From the NCBI GenBank assembly GCA_016584495.1, contig WAID01000009.1, forward strand, positions 3,596,001-3,660,000: DNA of 64,000 bases, read 5' to 3'. The notes under the pieces are model-generated. The model did no database searches, was not told where the DNA came from, and saw only the letters and a list, made by a program, of their open reading frames with translations. The number at the start of each line of letters is the position of its first letter. The first letter of the stretch is position 1. Source of the DNA: Celoporthe dispersa. Taxonomy: Eukaryota > Ascomycota > Sordariomycetes > Diaporthales > Cryphonectriaceae. The translations under genes were made by a program, and so were the position numbers. Shown piece after piece: positions 23,924 through 35,322 of the stretch.

Positions 23924-25415
23924 TTAAACCATGTCGTCGTCTTCCCATTTCTTGAAGTAAACAGCCTTGCGACTCCTAGGTGAAAGATCACCCGACGACG
24001 GACTTCCTGGAACCATCTCGATCTCATCACTGCAATTTCTGTAGTGCCATCTGGCCTGTATGGGCAGCGAGATAGTCACCTGCTCCCTAATAATGCTGTT
24101 ATTGGAGGGCAGAGACACTTTTCTCGGCGTATAGGCACCACCGCCAAAGCCAGACTGTCGCTTGGCAGCAGCACTCATCCTGCGGCCCGACTGCCTCCCG
24201 TGGTAGGGCTTCCTCGAGTCCTGTCCCGACCGTGGGCCGTAGCTGGACGACGCACGCGTCGTGGAGAAGACGGCGGTGAATTTTCGAAACAGGGGCTTGA
24301 GCGTTGCCAGTGATGACGCCGTCAGGGCGGTGCCGACCTCGATCGTGCTCCATGTTGCCAAGGGGGTGAATTCGTACAGGTAGTCGTTGTGCTGGACGAG
24401 CTCTTTGGCGTAGAATACACGTACGATTGTTGCGATAGATGCCCTGCCCGCCAGGTCAGACGCCAAAGCGGTTTCAAACGAGAGGAAGGGCGTCTGTCAG
24501 TGCTGTGGCTACTCACACTGATCCAATCGCCAAGATAATACAGATAGAGACCTTGGTCCTCCTATCCAGCCTGGCCTTCCACACGACCGTAGCTGGCAGG
24601 ATCGCCAGCATCCAGTCCGCCACACAGTTCAGAACGGTGGCGATGTAACTAATGGACGTCGCCGCGACCGAAGGGTTGCACTGGCCGCTGGTGGGCGGGA
24701 CGGGGTCATCACGCGTCCAGACGTACTCGACAGGCTGGCAGGCGAAGATGGCGATGAAGAAGTAGGCGCCGTAAAAGAGGCCCACGACGACAAGCATGGT
24801 CCAGATGCTGATACGCTGCCATTTCTGGTGGGAGGCTTTTGAGAAAAGGGGGGGGGGGGGAGCCAGCATATTGTCAGCTCTTGGCATATTATACAGAGAA
24901 TGAAAGAGAAGAGGGGAGGGGCGATGAAAGGAGGAAGAAGCCTACCTGAACATATACGGACGAGGAAGAGGCCGACAATGACTTTCACGAGGTAGGACAG
25001 GGCAATGTAGACGATGGCTGCGATGAAACAGTATTTTGTCGCAATGGGACGGGCTGACGGGGTGACGTCCGCCTCGTGTTTTCCCAGGCCATGGCTGATA
25101 CTGATCAGAGCCAGCGTGGCGAACGCGATGTAGATCAACTATTGGAAGCCCTCAACGTTAGAAACTAAAGCTGGTTCGGGACGTCGTAGATGGCTTGTCT
25201 GTCTCTGTTGGGATTCTCGTGAGACACCAGTAAATGGAAGAGAGAGAAAGAAATAAAATATCTCATACAAGTGCTAGGATAGCTAGATAGTCTTCCAGAT
25301 AGAAACGCTTGAGTATAAATCCCATGGTATACGAACGAAGGGACACGGTGATGAAGCAGAGGATGAAGAAGCTGAGGACCACGCCCTCCAGCTGCGGCCC
25401 TCGATTGTCGCCCAT
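23924..25415 (-). CDS. PTH11/rhodopsin-like seven-helix membrane protein
   Basis: Four exons on the minus strand (25415-25269, 25138-24946, 24835-24517, 24443-23924); 392 residues with all phases consistent and no indel. The start is the ATG MGDNRGPQLEG. Helix 1 is LEGVVLSFFILCFITVSLR, then the family hallmark LEDYLAILALL, HGLGKH, a helix with YLVKVIVGLFLVRI, FFIAIFACQPVEYVW with its loop G-Q-C, NCVADWMLAILPATVVWKARL, and WSTIEVGTALTASSLATLKPLF. This is the fungal rhodopsin-domain (SAT4/PTH11-like) family of plasma-membrane proteins, often proposed as receptors. No N-terminal CFEM domain is present. The cytoplasmic tail of ~110 residues is Ser/Arg-rich. Confidence 0.9.
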
Positions 25416-27314
25416 TGTGAATCGATCTACTGGCTCAGCCTCGAAAGGCGGCTTTTGATGGGTTCCGGGGGCGCGTATGACTGTGGTCACAAGAGCAAAG
25501 AAGGGAGAAGAAAAAAACTCAAGAAACGTCAGCTCACAAATTCAGGCGTGTGGCCGCGCACAGGCGCCTCATAGCTTCTATATAAAACTCAGGACCCAGA
25601 TCTTTGCATGCTGAGGAGTGCCAGCACCCGTCCGTCGCTCAAGTCTAAAGCAACATCGGAACGGAAACATGTCCCAGGTCTGCACACAAGGTCCGACATA
25701 TTTGTAAAAATTGCGGACTCGGCTGTGGACACAGAACAGGCGCGAGGGTATTGATGGACCTCCGAGAGAGGCTTGGTTGTACTACAGGTTGGCAGATGGC
25801 CTTATCAACATGCAGCTGCATCACTGCAAGGGTAGCATTGGAGAATTCGACGGTGGCCTGGCCCATCCCATACATATGCCGACCCCTTGCATCTGCAAGA
25901 CATCTCCATCGGCCGCTGGTCGTCGTGGGGGTCAGCGCCCACCAAGAGCGCACGGGGTGGCACACTTTTGTACCAAAACCCACGGTGGAAACTTGGATCG
26001 GACGAAAACCTTGTCCGTGTGCTCGGCAAGTGCCGAAATTGTGACCAGGTCGGAGTTCAATGCGCAAATGTTGAAATTTTTAACAAGTTAACGTGGCGGG
26101 TTATAAACAGAAGCAGACGTTGCGCGGCGCTGGCCATATCTATTCCTTGTTCAAGTACTCGAGTTAGTACTGACTTTGGTAGGTGATAATTAGTCCCCTC
26201 AGCGCTTTCGCGTACACTCCCTGGATGCTTAGTATACATACGGAGATTTGCCTCGTCGTCTTGCATCTTCTCATTTCTTCTCGCCAGGCACCGCTGGCCC
26301 TGCAGACTCGAGCTGCACGCAGGTCCCAATGAGGACCTCTCGCCAACCCCATCCGGCGCTATCGTGCATGGTCGCGCTGCGAGGTCTTGTGGCTGCATCT
26401 TGATAGCTGCCAATTCGGGACACTGTACCGGGCAGAGGTCGCCCCCTTTGGAGGAGGGTGGGGAGGGGTGGTCCTCCTCTCGCCCTGGAGCACCTGCTCC
26501 ACCCTGCCGAACCTTAGACTCCAGCAGGGCCGTTAAACTCCCTTGCGGGTCGTGTGCATCCACTGAGGTCGAGACGATAATGTCTCAACGTCTTCGCGTA
26601 GTATTATGTACGTATCGGAATACAACTCCGGCAAGCATGGGGCCGCGAATCCTGCTGCCAGGGGCAAAGCCTCAATGGCCTCGTGGACTGTCGTTCAGCA
26701 GCGGTTGTGGCGCTGAAATATTATTTTTCGTTCTTTGTGGGTGTCTGTTAAGTATCAGGTCTACAGACGGCTCGTCCTCCTTCGCTTCCGGGTCACTCTA
26801 GTTGCTGAACTGCAGACCTGACCTGAGCCTTTGACCGCGCCAATCCTCCATAACTAATGTTCCTCTAGTAAAGCTTTCTCACGGCTCGGTCTTATACCTT
26901 AACAGCGATCTCCACCTCCTAGAGGGAGCCACATCTGACTGTTGGGACCGCCGATTAGCATGCATAAGACGGGACTAAATTGCCAGTGGGGTTGCTCTGC
27001 ATTGTGGTGCTGCATGACGGCGGAGTGCAACTTGTGGGGGTACCTTGCTAAATCCTACTGCGCTTTGTTGAGGACAAGAGACAAGCCGGCTGTTACGACG
27101 AGGGGTTGTGAACACAATGCTGTGCTTTTTTGCAGCTCCGAGCTCCTCCTGATGGGGCATCGCAACACAGTTTTCAGACCTCGTCTCCGAAAGTCTCGCC
27201 AGATCAGGAACAGCGCCCGTCAGGAGAGCCACCAGGGCGATTGGTGCAGAAGTCAGTCTGTCAGGCTTGACGAAGCTATATCGGCGGGCCAGTGGAGGGA
27301 AAACTGCTATTGGA
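25416..27314. other. Intergenic, no recognisable gene
   Basis: Several open frames on both strands around 25650-26560 lack domains, introns or start context. This might contain more eroded cluster DNA, but I cannot identify any. Confidence 0.45.
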
Positions 27315-27962
27315 TAGACACTCCCGAATGAGGAAGGAAGTTGCCATGCCCGTTTCGAAGTCGAGTTGGCCGTCCGGGACAGCGGCTTCGAGCATTGGAC
27401 GCTCCTGCGCCCATCATTCTTCATGGCCAACTTTCTGGAGCCCAAGGTTGCGCGGTACCCGGAGCCTAGGGAGAAGGGTACCTGGACGACGGCGATGACG
27501 CCCGACACGCGGCTCGCCCTGATCGACCATGTCGACATCGTAGCGCTCGCCGCCGCGGCCTACCGGGACCCAGAGAGACTTCATGGCCGTGCTATCGGGC
27601 TGGCGAGCGAGCTGATGACGGTGCAGGAGACACTGAGCCTGCTGGGGGAGGCGGCGGGCCGGAGCTTCCGGGCAGTCTTTTTGACGGACGAGGAGATCAC
27701 GGAGGATAGCAAGAACTCGAATGTGTTTACGAACTCACAGGTTTCGATGAGGCACATGTCAGACTTTATCGACATGGACGAGATCGCCTCGGTGATCCGG
27801 CCCACATCCTTCAAGGAGTTCCTGGAGAGGGAGAGGGAGGTTGTGAGGGAAGACCCATCCGACGGCGAAGACGAACGTGGACGTGAGGGCAAGGATGCGC
27901 TGGGCGATCGTGTGCGGGTCCATTTCCTTGAGGTTGCTCGCATCCACGCTCTTCGCAATTAG
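27315..27962 (+). pseudogene. NmrA-like NAD(P)-binding protein, 5'-truncated remnant
   Basis: After a TAG at 27315-27317, the frame reads HARFEVELAVRDSGFEHWTLLRPSFFMANFLEPKV, the conserved centre of NmrA-like Rossmann proteins (K/E-IE-x-x-L-R-x-SG...W-T-x-LRP-x-FFM-N). It continues through the C-terminal part: DIVALAAAAYRDPERLHGRAIGLASELMTVQE and SFKEFLERE. The N-terminal nucleotide-binding half with its G-x-x-G-x-x-G motif is not found upstream. Homology stops near 27843; the remaining 40 codons run into the P450 remnant on the other strand. NmrA-like proteins are redox sensors or reductases, and several sit in biosynthetic clusters. The remnant is likely non-functional. Confidence 0.65.
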
Positions 27963-28876
27963 CCCTTTGATGACGTCGCCCTAGAAAGCATAGAAATAGT
28001 CAGACCCCAAATAAAAAAAATAAAAATAAAAAAGAAGAAAAAAAGGACGCGGCAGAGTGGGTGCGCGGGCTGGGGGGAATGGGCTGGAACATACCTCCCC
28101 ATCGACTTGACCTTTTGATTTCTTCTTGAAGCGGCAGATCCTTTCCTCAATCAGAGGCACCAGTAGTTTAACGACCTTTCGGGCGTAATATCTGGCCCGC
28201 AAGGCTATGACCGGCCCCAGGACCGGCCTCAAGGCGGGAGGCATGCAGTTGATCAGGACCCCGTCGACAATGACGGCGTGCGCGTACAGCCGTGACTGCT
28301 CCAGGTAGTCCTCGTCGCGGCATCCAGGCAAGCCGACCATGATACGTAGCGACACGCGCGAGATGATGCGGATGCACGAGTCCCAGGCGTTGACGATGTT
28401 GCCGCCCTCGGCATCGCCCCAGACCCTCCGGAAGGCATCGGCCCATTCCTCGGCCATGATCTGGTCAAGCGCGCCCATGTGCTTCTAGGCTAGGTCCTTA
28501 CGGACGACATCGAAGTCAATCTAGGTATTGCCCCGGACTGACTTGTCCGTCATGAGATACTGGAGCTGGGCGTTCTCGAGCAGTGCGAAAAAGCTCGTCA
28601 CTTCAGACGCGGGCCGGTTGAGCTGGTGTAGCATCGACGGCGGGAGCACGACGACAGCGCCGCCCACCCACATAGTGGGCAGCAAGAAGGGGCGGTTCTG
28701 TGCCTTGGAGATCTTCTCGTAGCCCTCTCGCATGGTAACCTGCAGCGACGTCACCGACCTAGCTATAGCGAGCGCCCACGAGAAGACGCCGCCGCCGGGA
28801 GGAACACCTACCGTGTCGAGCTTGGCCCAGAGCTCCTTGTTCCGCGAGGGCCAAGGAGGGAAAAAAGGCCACCCAG
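27836..28876 (-). pseudogene. Cytochrome P450 remnant with two TAG stops, C-terminus missing
   Basis: Read on the minus strand, the frame from about 28876 gives KELWAKLDTVGVPPGGGVFSW, GYEKISKAQNRPFLLPTMWVGGAVVVLPPSMLHQLNRP, then IDFDVVRKDLA, KHMGALDQIMAEEW and SCIRIISRVSLRIMVGLPGCR. These are the N-terminal and middle blocks of a fungal P450. Two in-frame TAG codons (28521-28523 and 28485-28487 as CTA on the plus strand) interrupt one otherwise continuous frame. A normal intron (28094-27981) leads to GDVIKGLIAKSVDASNL and QRILALTSTFVFAVGWVF. The gene ends there: no ExxR, PERF or haem-cysteine loop follows. Expected family length is ~500 residues; about 300 remain. Inactive. Confidence 0.8.
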
Positions 28877-29530
28877 ACCATCGTGAAGCGGTCTCTCTCT
28901 CTGTTTTTTTCTTCTTTTCTTTTTCTGGAGACGAGAACGGTGCTTTGGGGATCGAAACAAGTGACTTGCTGATTGTGAATGAGAGCTGATAATAATTTGA
29001 GCGAGGAAACACCGAGACGTCTCGGCTCATCTACGCCGGTTCGTTGCTTATGATCGGGCGGTCTATGATACTTGTCACGGTGGGAACTGCTGGGAGCATC
29101 CAGCCAGGTAAATCAGCAGTTCGAAGCTCCTGATAATGCATAATCGATATCTTCGTTAAGAATCAGCACGGCTGACACTTATTGCTCTGATATTTGCATA
29201 CAGCTCTAAGCATGCATTTAAACGGTTGACGGCTATTATACGATCTTGCACGCACCTACATAGTGGGGTGGGTATATAAGGTAACGAATTTGTCGTGAGT
29301 CTTCTGGCTGTGAAACATTCGAAGCCACTGCACACATTGCAGGAACTAAGCAACAATCTGTTGAGCGCATTAAACATGACACTCCAAGACGCGTTCGTTT
29401 CCAATAAGGCTCTGAGGGAAAATGGGTAGTCTGTAGATATAAACGAGAAGAAACTTGAATGTCCGAAATTGGACCTAGAAGTACAGTACACCGAAGCCCT
29501 GAGACACAGAGGCCCAGAAAAAAAACTGCT
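28877..29530. other. Spacer between cluster remnants
   Basis: No gene seen. The P450 N-terminal anchor should lie just upstream of its remnant, at 28877-29030 on the minus strand, but I cannot recognise it. Confidence 0.45.
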
Positions 29531-29866
29531 TTAGGCCTTAGGCAATCGCATATGCATCACACCCTCATAATTTTGCGGATTATATACGTAGGCCTTCACC
29601 AAATCGAGGCCCACCGCCCCCAGCGTCTCGCGCCACTGGACCTCGGTGCGTTCCATACCGGCCAGGGCCGTAAGCATGGCCATGTCGATCGACGCAGCAT
29701 TGAGGCTAACTCCCGTCTCGAGCAGAATCACCTCGTCTATCAGCAGCACCGAGTCCGATCCCATGGCCTCCTTGGTCTACTCGAGGATCTTGCGCACCTT
29801 GCGCGGCAGGTGGTCATTCAGGACGCCGCGGAGGAAGTAGAATTTGGCTTCTGGTGATAGGAGTTG
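29531..29866 (-). pseudogene. O-methyltransferase remnant, last exon only
   Basis: Minus-strand reading gives AKFYFLRGVLNDHLPRKVRKILE, a TAG at 29779-29777, then GSDSVLLIDEVILLETGVSLNAASIDMAMLTALAGMERTEVQW and KAYVYNPQNYEGVM to a stop. This matches the C-terminus of fungal COMT-type O-methyltransferases: the R-x-x-L-H/N-D-H block with the catalytic-region histidine, L-L-I-D-E, and the M-L-T-A-x-x-G-x-E-R-T helix. The dimerisation domain and the SAM-binding G-x-G-x-G part are absent upstream, where the sequence becomes A/T-rich. An AG precedes the fragment, so it equals the last exon. The enzyme class methylates phenolic hydroxyls of secondary metabolites; this copy is dead. Confidence 0.75.
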
Positions 29867-30467
29867 GCAGTGTGAACACAAGACCTCCAGGTGGTGGGGG
29901 GTTTTTTTTGTGAAAAAAAATAAAAAAGAAGAACTCCGTTCTTGTATAACGATATTCAAGGTGTGGTGACAAAATTCCTGCCTGCTGCAGCAGCACATAT
30001 GTATCATATTACGATCCCTACAGCCGTGTTGAGTTTCCCGCCTCTTCATTTCACTCACCACATTGTTTTCCAATTCAGATTCCTTCGATGCCGTTCCCCG
30101 ATGGAGGAACAAGTGGGTTGTAGTCTTCTCTTTCCTTGTTCTACTAGCTATTTTGCGGAATGCATGTAAAGAAAAGATGCAATTACCAGCTAGTAATCAT
30201 CACTAAGCCGAAAAAGAAACCGAGCTAGACCGCACGAGGCAAAGTATGCTGGCTGAATATAAGCGCAAGTAAATATATATATTAAAAATATTCATCAAGC
30301 ATCTTGGTAAACAGAAAATAGTGCTACAGACCGACGACCCCGGATTACCTGCGTACCTCATCAGTGCCTGTGCCTCCCCTTTCACCCCCCCTCCCGACGT
30401 TAAGCTTTGTAGCAGCTTACTGCATTCGTCCCGTCGGAGCTCTCTCCTCAACAACCGTCGCCACCAC
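29867..30467. other. AT-rich spacer
   Basis: Contains A and T runs near 29903-29930 and AT-rich sequence to 30310. No gene is seen. Confidence 0.45.
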
Positions 30468-31615
30468 CATGTCTTCGCCCAAGACGCTCTCGCGCATCGC
30501 GCAGCTCGCAGCAACGATATCTGAGTCCGTGGCAAGGATCGAGGAGGTCCCCTCACCCAGAGGCCTCCCGTCCCCTTGCCCCGGCGCAGTGGTCCTTTCT
30601 CGTCTTCTTCGGAATCTTCGAACTCGGCTCCGTGCTGTGCGGTGCGGTTGTCTCGTCTGCGATGCTTATCGTAGATCGCGCCGTCGCCGGGTTTGGCGTC
30701 GCCGGCATCATCAACGGCGCTATCACCATCGTGTCGAGCTGCGCCCCGCTCGAGAGACGGCCCGGTGAGTGAGATCATCCACGTGGGGTCTCAAGTGACT
30801 TGTTAATGTGGCGTGGACGACACTGACTGTTTGCGACTGCTTAGCTCTGATCGGCCTGACCATGGGATGTGAGTAGTCTGCGCGCCCTAAGCTGCTGATC
30901 GCCCACGCTCGGTCCTGACTGATATGCGGATGCTGGTGAACCAGCTCGGCCTCATAGCTGGGCCCCTCCTCGGAGGCGTGTTTACCTCGTACAGCACGTG
31001 GCGGTGGTGTAGGTCTTGTGTCTAATCACCCATGCCTTCCGTCACCTCTTGACTCGAGTGCTCGGTCTATGCTGACAGGGGTATTGTTATTCTACCAGGC
31101 TTTTCCGTCAACCTTCCCCTTGGTGCCGTGACAGCTATCGCCATCGTCCTGCTCCGCATCCCCGAACAGACCGCGAAACAGAGCGCCACGTCCGTCCTGC
31201 CAAAGCTGCACCACTACCTCGACCTGATCGGCTTCTGCCTCTTCGCGCCCGCGGTCTTGCAGCTCCTCCTCGCCCTCCAGTACGGTGGTGACGAGTTTCC
31301 GTGGAACAGCTCCCGCGTGATCGGGCTCTTTGTCGGCTCGGGTGCCACCTTCATTGTTTGGCTGCTCTGGAACTACCGCAAGGGTGACGACGCGCTGCTT
31401 CCGCCATCCATGACCAGCCGTACGGTCGTTTGGTCGTCTGGGCTGTATCAGGCATTCCTCATGGCTGCCGTGTACGGTGCAACCTTTTTCCTCCCCATCT
31501 ACTTCCAGGCAATCAAAAATGCAACGGCCATGCTCAGCGGGGTCTATCTTCTGCCCACGATTCTTCCCCAGCTCGTCATGGCCGGAGCGTCAGGTGTTGT
31601 TTGTAAGTTCAACGG
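30468..31615 (+). pseudogene. MFS transporter remnant, both ends missing
   Basis: In one frame from about 30590 the sequence reads QWSFLVFFGIFELGSVLCG and MLIVDRAVAGFGVAGIINGAI, the helix 2-4 region of fungal DHA2-type (14-helix) MFS exporters. After short introns come ALIGLTMG, GPLLGGVFTSYSTWRWC (motif C and helix 5), FSVNLPLGAVTAIAIVLL, then helices 7-11 (31110-31610) ending QLVMAGASGVV. The protein then runs into a GTAAGT with no recognisable exon after it. Helix 1 is absent; the ATG at 30468 opens a frame unrelated to MFS N-termini. One splice junction near 30950 cannot be satisfied. These exporters usually pump toxic metabolites out of the cell. Probably non-functional. Confidence 0.7.
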
Positions 31616-32360
31616 GGTGATTATTCCCACTAGCTCTGATTATCATCATCATTATTGTTGATGTTATTTCACCTTTCCTTTTTTTTTCAAAAAAAAAAAA
31701 AGCAAGCGGTCTTACTGATGACAGCACAGTATCCAAGATGGAGATAGCCCTCAGAGAAGCAACCCGAGGGAGCGTGATCGGTGGGAGCAAAAGCTCAAGG
31801 CGAACCCCCCTGATTTAGGGCCTACAATTTGTTCCTCAGCCTGACGCAGGAAGTTCGGTGGTATTATGGGTCATAGCTGGTGTCTTGCGGGATTCCTCTG
31901 GTCTCTTTTTTTCTGTGTTTGACTGTCTCCAAAGATTTGGTGACTAGATTGGTCCACTACTCACCCAGGGCATTCTATTCGGAATGAATAGTAGTTGGTC
32001 ATGCTCTATTTCCGGAGAGCCCTGTCTCTGTAGCTTATTATTTAATGATAATGATACTGGCTGCCCAATACGCCCCTCAGCCTCAAATCTTCACAGATAC
32101 TACGAACCCTCAGTACGCCCTTGTAGCTTGGTGATACTCCCTCCCTCTTATTTTTTTTGATACACTGTGGGGAGAGAGCGTGCTCGATGAGCCACCGGCC
32201 CTCGCACAACCTGTTGATACGCCGATACCAGATGTTTTTATATGGGAAAGGAACTGGATCGAGGGAACGCTACAGAAAGAAGGAGAGAAAAGGAGCAGAG
32301 AACAGCCAAAAAGGCTGAGGCTATCTAAGGTGCCGGCCGACTCACCGGCTCCCGCACAGT
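31616..32360. other. Spacer after the MFS remnant
   Basis: No MFS C-terminal exon is recognisable. A/T runs at 31675-31702 and AT-rich sequence to 32060; otherwise nothing. Confidence 0.45.
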
Positions 32361-34205
32361 TCAGACCTCGCGTGGGGTCACTCGGGCCATCAAATTGCAC
32401 CCAGCCTTCGTACCAATGGTGAAACGATCACTTTCAAACTCGAAGTCTGCTGCCGTGACGCCCGGGAACTCGAAATTGAATTCTTGGACCAAGGCAGCGA
32501 GGACCATGTACATCTCGGCCCAGGCCAGGCTAGGGGAGCGGGCGGTTCGTTATATTAGCATAGTAAGATCAGAATCGACAAGGGCTGTGGGAGGCCGGGG
32601 AGGAGGGGCGTACTACATGCCGAGGCAAACTCTCGTGCCTCGCGAGAAGGGTGCAAATATCTTGTCAAGCGTCTTGCGATCCGCGCCAAGCCACCGCTCC
32701 GGATCGAAACGCATCGGTTCCGGATAGAGCGCCTCATTGGTATGCATCAAGAGCACTGTCATCCCAACCGGTGTGCCGGCGGGAATGCACCAGCCCCTGT
32801 ACAAGAGGTCCTTGTCCGAGACGCGTGGCGTTCGTGAGGCGAGGCCGGGACTCATGCGCAAGCCTTCCATGAGGACCGCGGTGAGGGTAGGGCAGCCGCT
32901 CCAGCGTCTGCAGTTGGAGCGGCTCGTGAGACTTGCCGCGGACCGCCGTGATCTCTGCCCTCAGCCGCTCGAGGATCTCCTCGTTGGAGAAGACGTGGAA
33001 CAAGATGAGCCGGAGGGTGCTGGCGGTCGTCTCGAACGCTGCGCCGGTCACTGTGGCTATCTCTTCGAAAATGCGACCAAACGTCTTCTCGGCGGGTGGG
33101 AGATTGGAGTTGATAATGTCATATGCCATGGTGTTTTGGATGACCTCACTGGGAGAGGGAGAGAGCACGGCGGCCATGGTATCTTTAGTGTCTTGTTCGG
33201 ATTGCTGCCGGGGTTCCGGGTCCGTGAATCAGCAGGAGAGACTCTACAGCACAACGGCCGGCTCAAGACGGCCCCCAGGCAGTGAGGTTGGCTTACCTGG
33301 AGATAGCGAAGAAAGGCTCTGGTCCCCTCATCTGCCGACTTCATGACCCAGTCAATGGGGATGGACCTCACTGTAGGGCCAAACCAGCGGATATGTTTCG
33401 TGGTGCGCCACATGAGCCCGCCGCCCTGCGACGCGTGAGACAGCTCGACGCCGAAATCCTTCTCCTCGAGCTCGTTGTATTGCTTTCCAACAATAAACTC
33501 GTTCGCGGTGTCTCTGATATATGCGCTGGTGGCAGCGCCGAGGTTGAAGGTGGTAGTCGCAGCAAAGGTCGACAGGCGCGCGCACAGCTTGTCGACGTTC
33601 CGGCGTATGAGATCCTGCCGAGCAGCCACCTTCGCCTTGGAGAAGAAGGAGGCGATCGCGTGGCGGCGGGCCTTGTGGAGAGCATGACCTGTGGCAGGTA
33701 TCAGCGACGCGGGAGCGGTGGGGGTGGCAGGACAGGCAGCACCTTACCTGTGCAGAAGATAGTCGAGACCTTTGCGCCAAAAGCATCATAGTTCCAGGCG
33801 GGCTTGTCCCAGTGTCCATCCTGGCGATAGAGCTCTCCGAAGAACGCGGGGTCGAGGACGTGCAGCTCGTGCGGGCTGATCCGGATGATGGGACCTGTCC
33901 GAGGACCAAGGTTAGACCCGGAGGCTGGTGGCGCCTGGGGATGTGGGAGCTCAGGATAAGCACGGGATATCGAGGAAGCCCTCACCATATTGTCTATGCA
34001 TCTCCACGATCCTTGGTGTGTACTGCCCGCCCAGGATGAGGTCATAGTATGCCTCGTACCACCGCGAGATGGCGGCGAGCTTGGGGCCCGGAAAGCGCGC
34101 GAGAGGGTGAAGGAACAGCCGATAGAAGACAAGGGTGCTGTAGTAGGCGATGACGGCTCCGGCGACATGATGCCAGGAGAGGCTTGGGTTTTCGAGGTAG
34201 TGCAT
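32361..34205 (-). CDS. Cytochrome P450 monooxygenase, complete (one frameshift)
   Basis: Five exons on the minus strand (34205-33986, 33894-33748, 33688-33297, 33204-32617, 32529-32361); 504 residues when one extra base is discounted. ATG at 34205 precedes a membrane anchor (VAGAVIAYYSTLVFYRLFLHPLARFPGP, including the proline hinge). Blocks in order: GPIIRISPHELHVLDPAFF; HALHKARRHAIASFFSKAKV (C-helix); I-helix TGAAFETTAST; K-helix EGLR; FDPERW; haem loop FAPFSRGTRVCLGM with its cysteine; C-terminal FTIGTKAG. The type resembles trichodiene-oxygenase/benzoate-hydroxylase-like fungal P450s; the substrate is unknown. GGG at 32885-32887 (GG expected) shifts the frame between LERLPY and LTAVLMEGLR. 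It is the only member of this neighbourhood with full length and no nonsense codon. Confidence 0.88.
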
Positions 34206-35322
34206 GTTGGTCTGAGGGCCGATCAGCTCTCCCAAAGCAGCCGCGGGACGGAGGAGGCCGGGAGGAAGCTAACAGGTTTGCTGCTTGGAACCTTGGAGGT
34301 GACTGCGAGAGGACTAAGAGAAGGGAGGAGACGGGCCACCTCTGGCAAGGGGGGCAGGCTGGGCGGCGGCGTGTCTTGAGGAGACGAATCCCGACGGCAG
34401 AGCTCGGCAGGTAGCTGAAGCAAGCTGCGAGATGAGTAAGCCCCAGCCCGCCCTGCCCTGGCTAGTGCTGTGGAACATGGGGTCGACAGCTCGCGACCGC
34501 CTCCCTCTGCAGGTTCAGCCAGCGACCAGTCGGGTGGCACAGGGTGCAGAGCCAAAAGGGCCGAACCAGAGCCAATATCACCCGCCCGCAGGCACGTCGG
34601 CTGCGAGTAGGCAACTCATCCGGAGGATCATGATGGCTGGCAGCGGTGAGGCCTCTGTGACACAGCACTGGCAGGCTGGGCAGACACCACATGCTCAGCG
34701 GCACGAGACAAGACCCCTGCTGTGCAGCTGCAACATACACACACTCAACTGGCCACCTCACCGAGACTGTCTTCTCCCGCACGGCGATGCGATGCTACGT
34801 CGGGTCGGTCCGCCTAATCGCATCGTGCTACTCCGGGGTGTCGAACCGTAAGCGGGCCTAGAAGTCAATCCTTATAACGGGGTGTTCTCTCCGGCGGTTG
34901 CACTGCAACGACACACGCCATGGGGTGTCCATTCACAGATGGCCCCACCAGACGGGCCTCAGCACAGCAGCAGTGCTATTATCACCACATCCAAGCTACC
35001 CAAATACGGCCTTGTGTCTCAACAAGGCTGAGGGAGGCGCGGGGTTTTCTGCGTAGTTGAAGGACTCCATGGTCTATTTTTGAATTCGCCGTCTGCTCCA
35101 TCCAGTATGAAGGCGCTTCGTGGCCACTCACTGTCTCCGTCTCTGTGCCCTCGGCTCTCTGCCCTCCCATCTCTTCTCTCGTGTTAATTATCCTGCTCCA
35201 TCTCCCAGCACTCCTATCTCCACGAGCTTCATCCAACCAGCTCGGTCGGGAATCGAGCCTTACACCGTACACGCCCGTTCATCCTCCTCCCTCCTCCCCC
35301 ACCACCACAGACATCGTGCATC
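34206..35322. other. Divergent intergenic region
   Basis: Lies between the P450 (minus) and the rhodopsin-like gene (plus) and should hold both promoters. No gene is recognised. Confidence 0.5.

Noticed and set aside
26057..26563. 168-codon minus-strand frame
   Set aside because: No family features, no introns, Gln/Arg/Ser-skewed composition; overlaps several equally long random frames.
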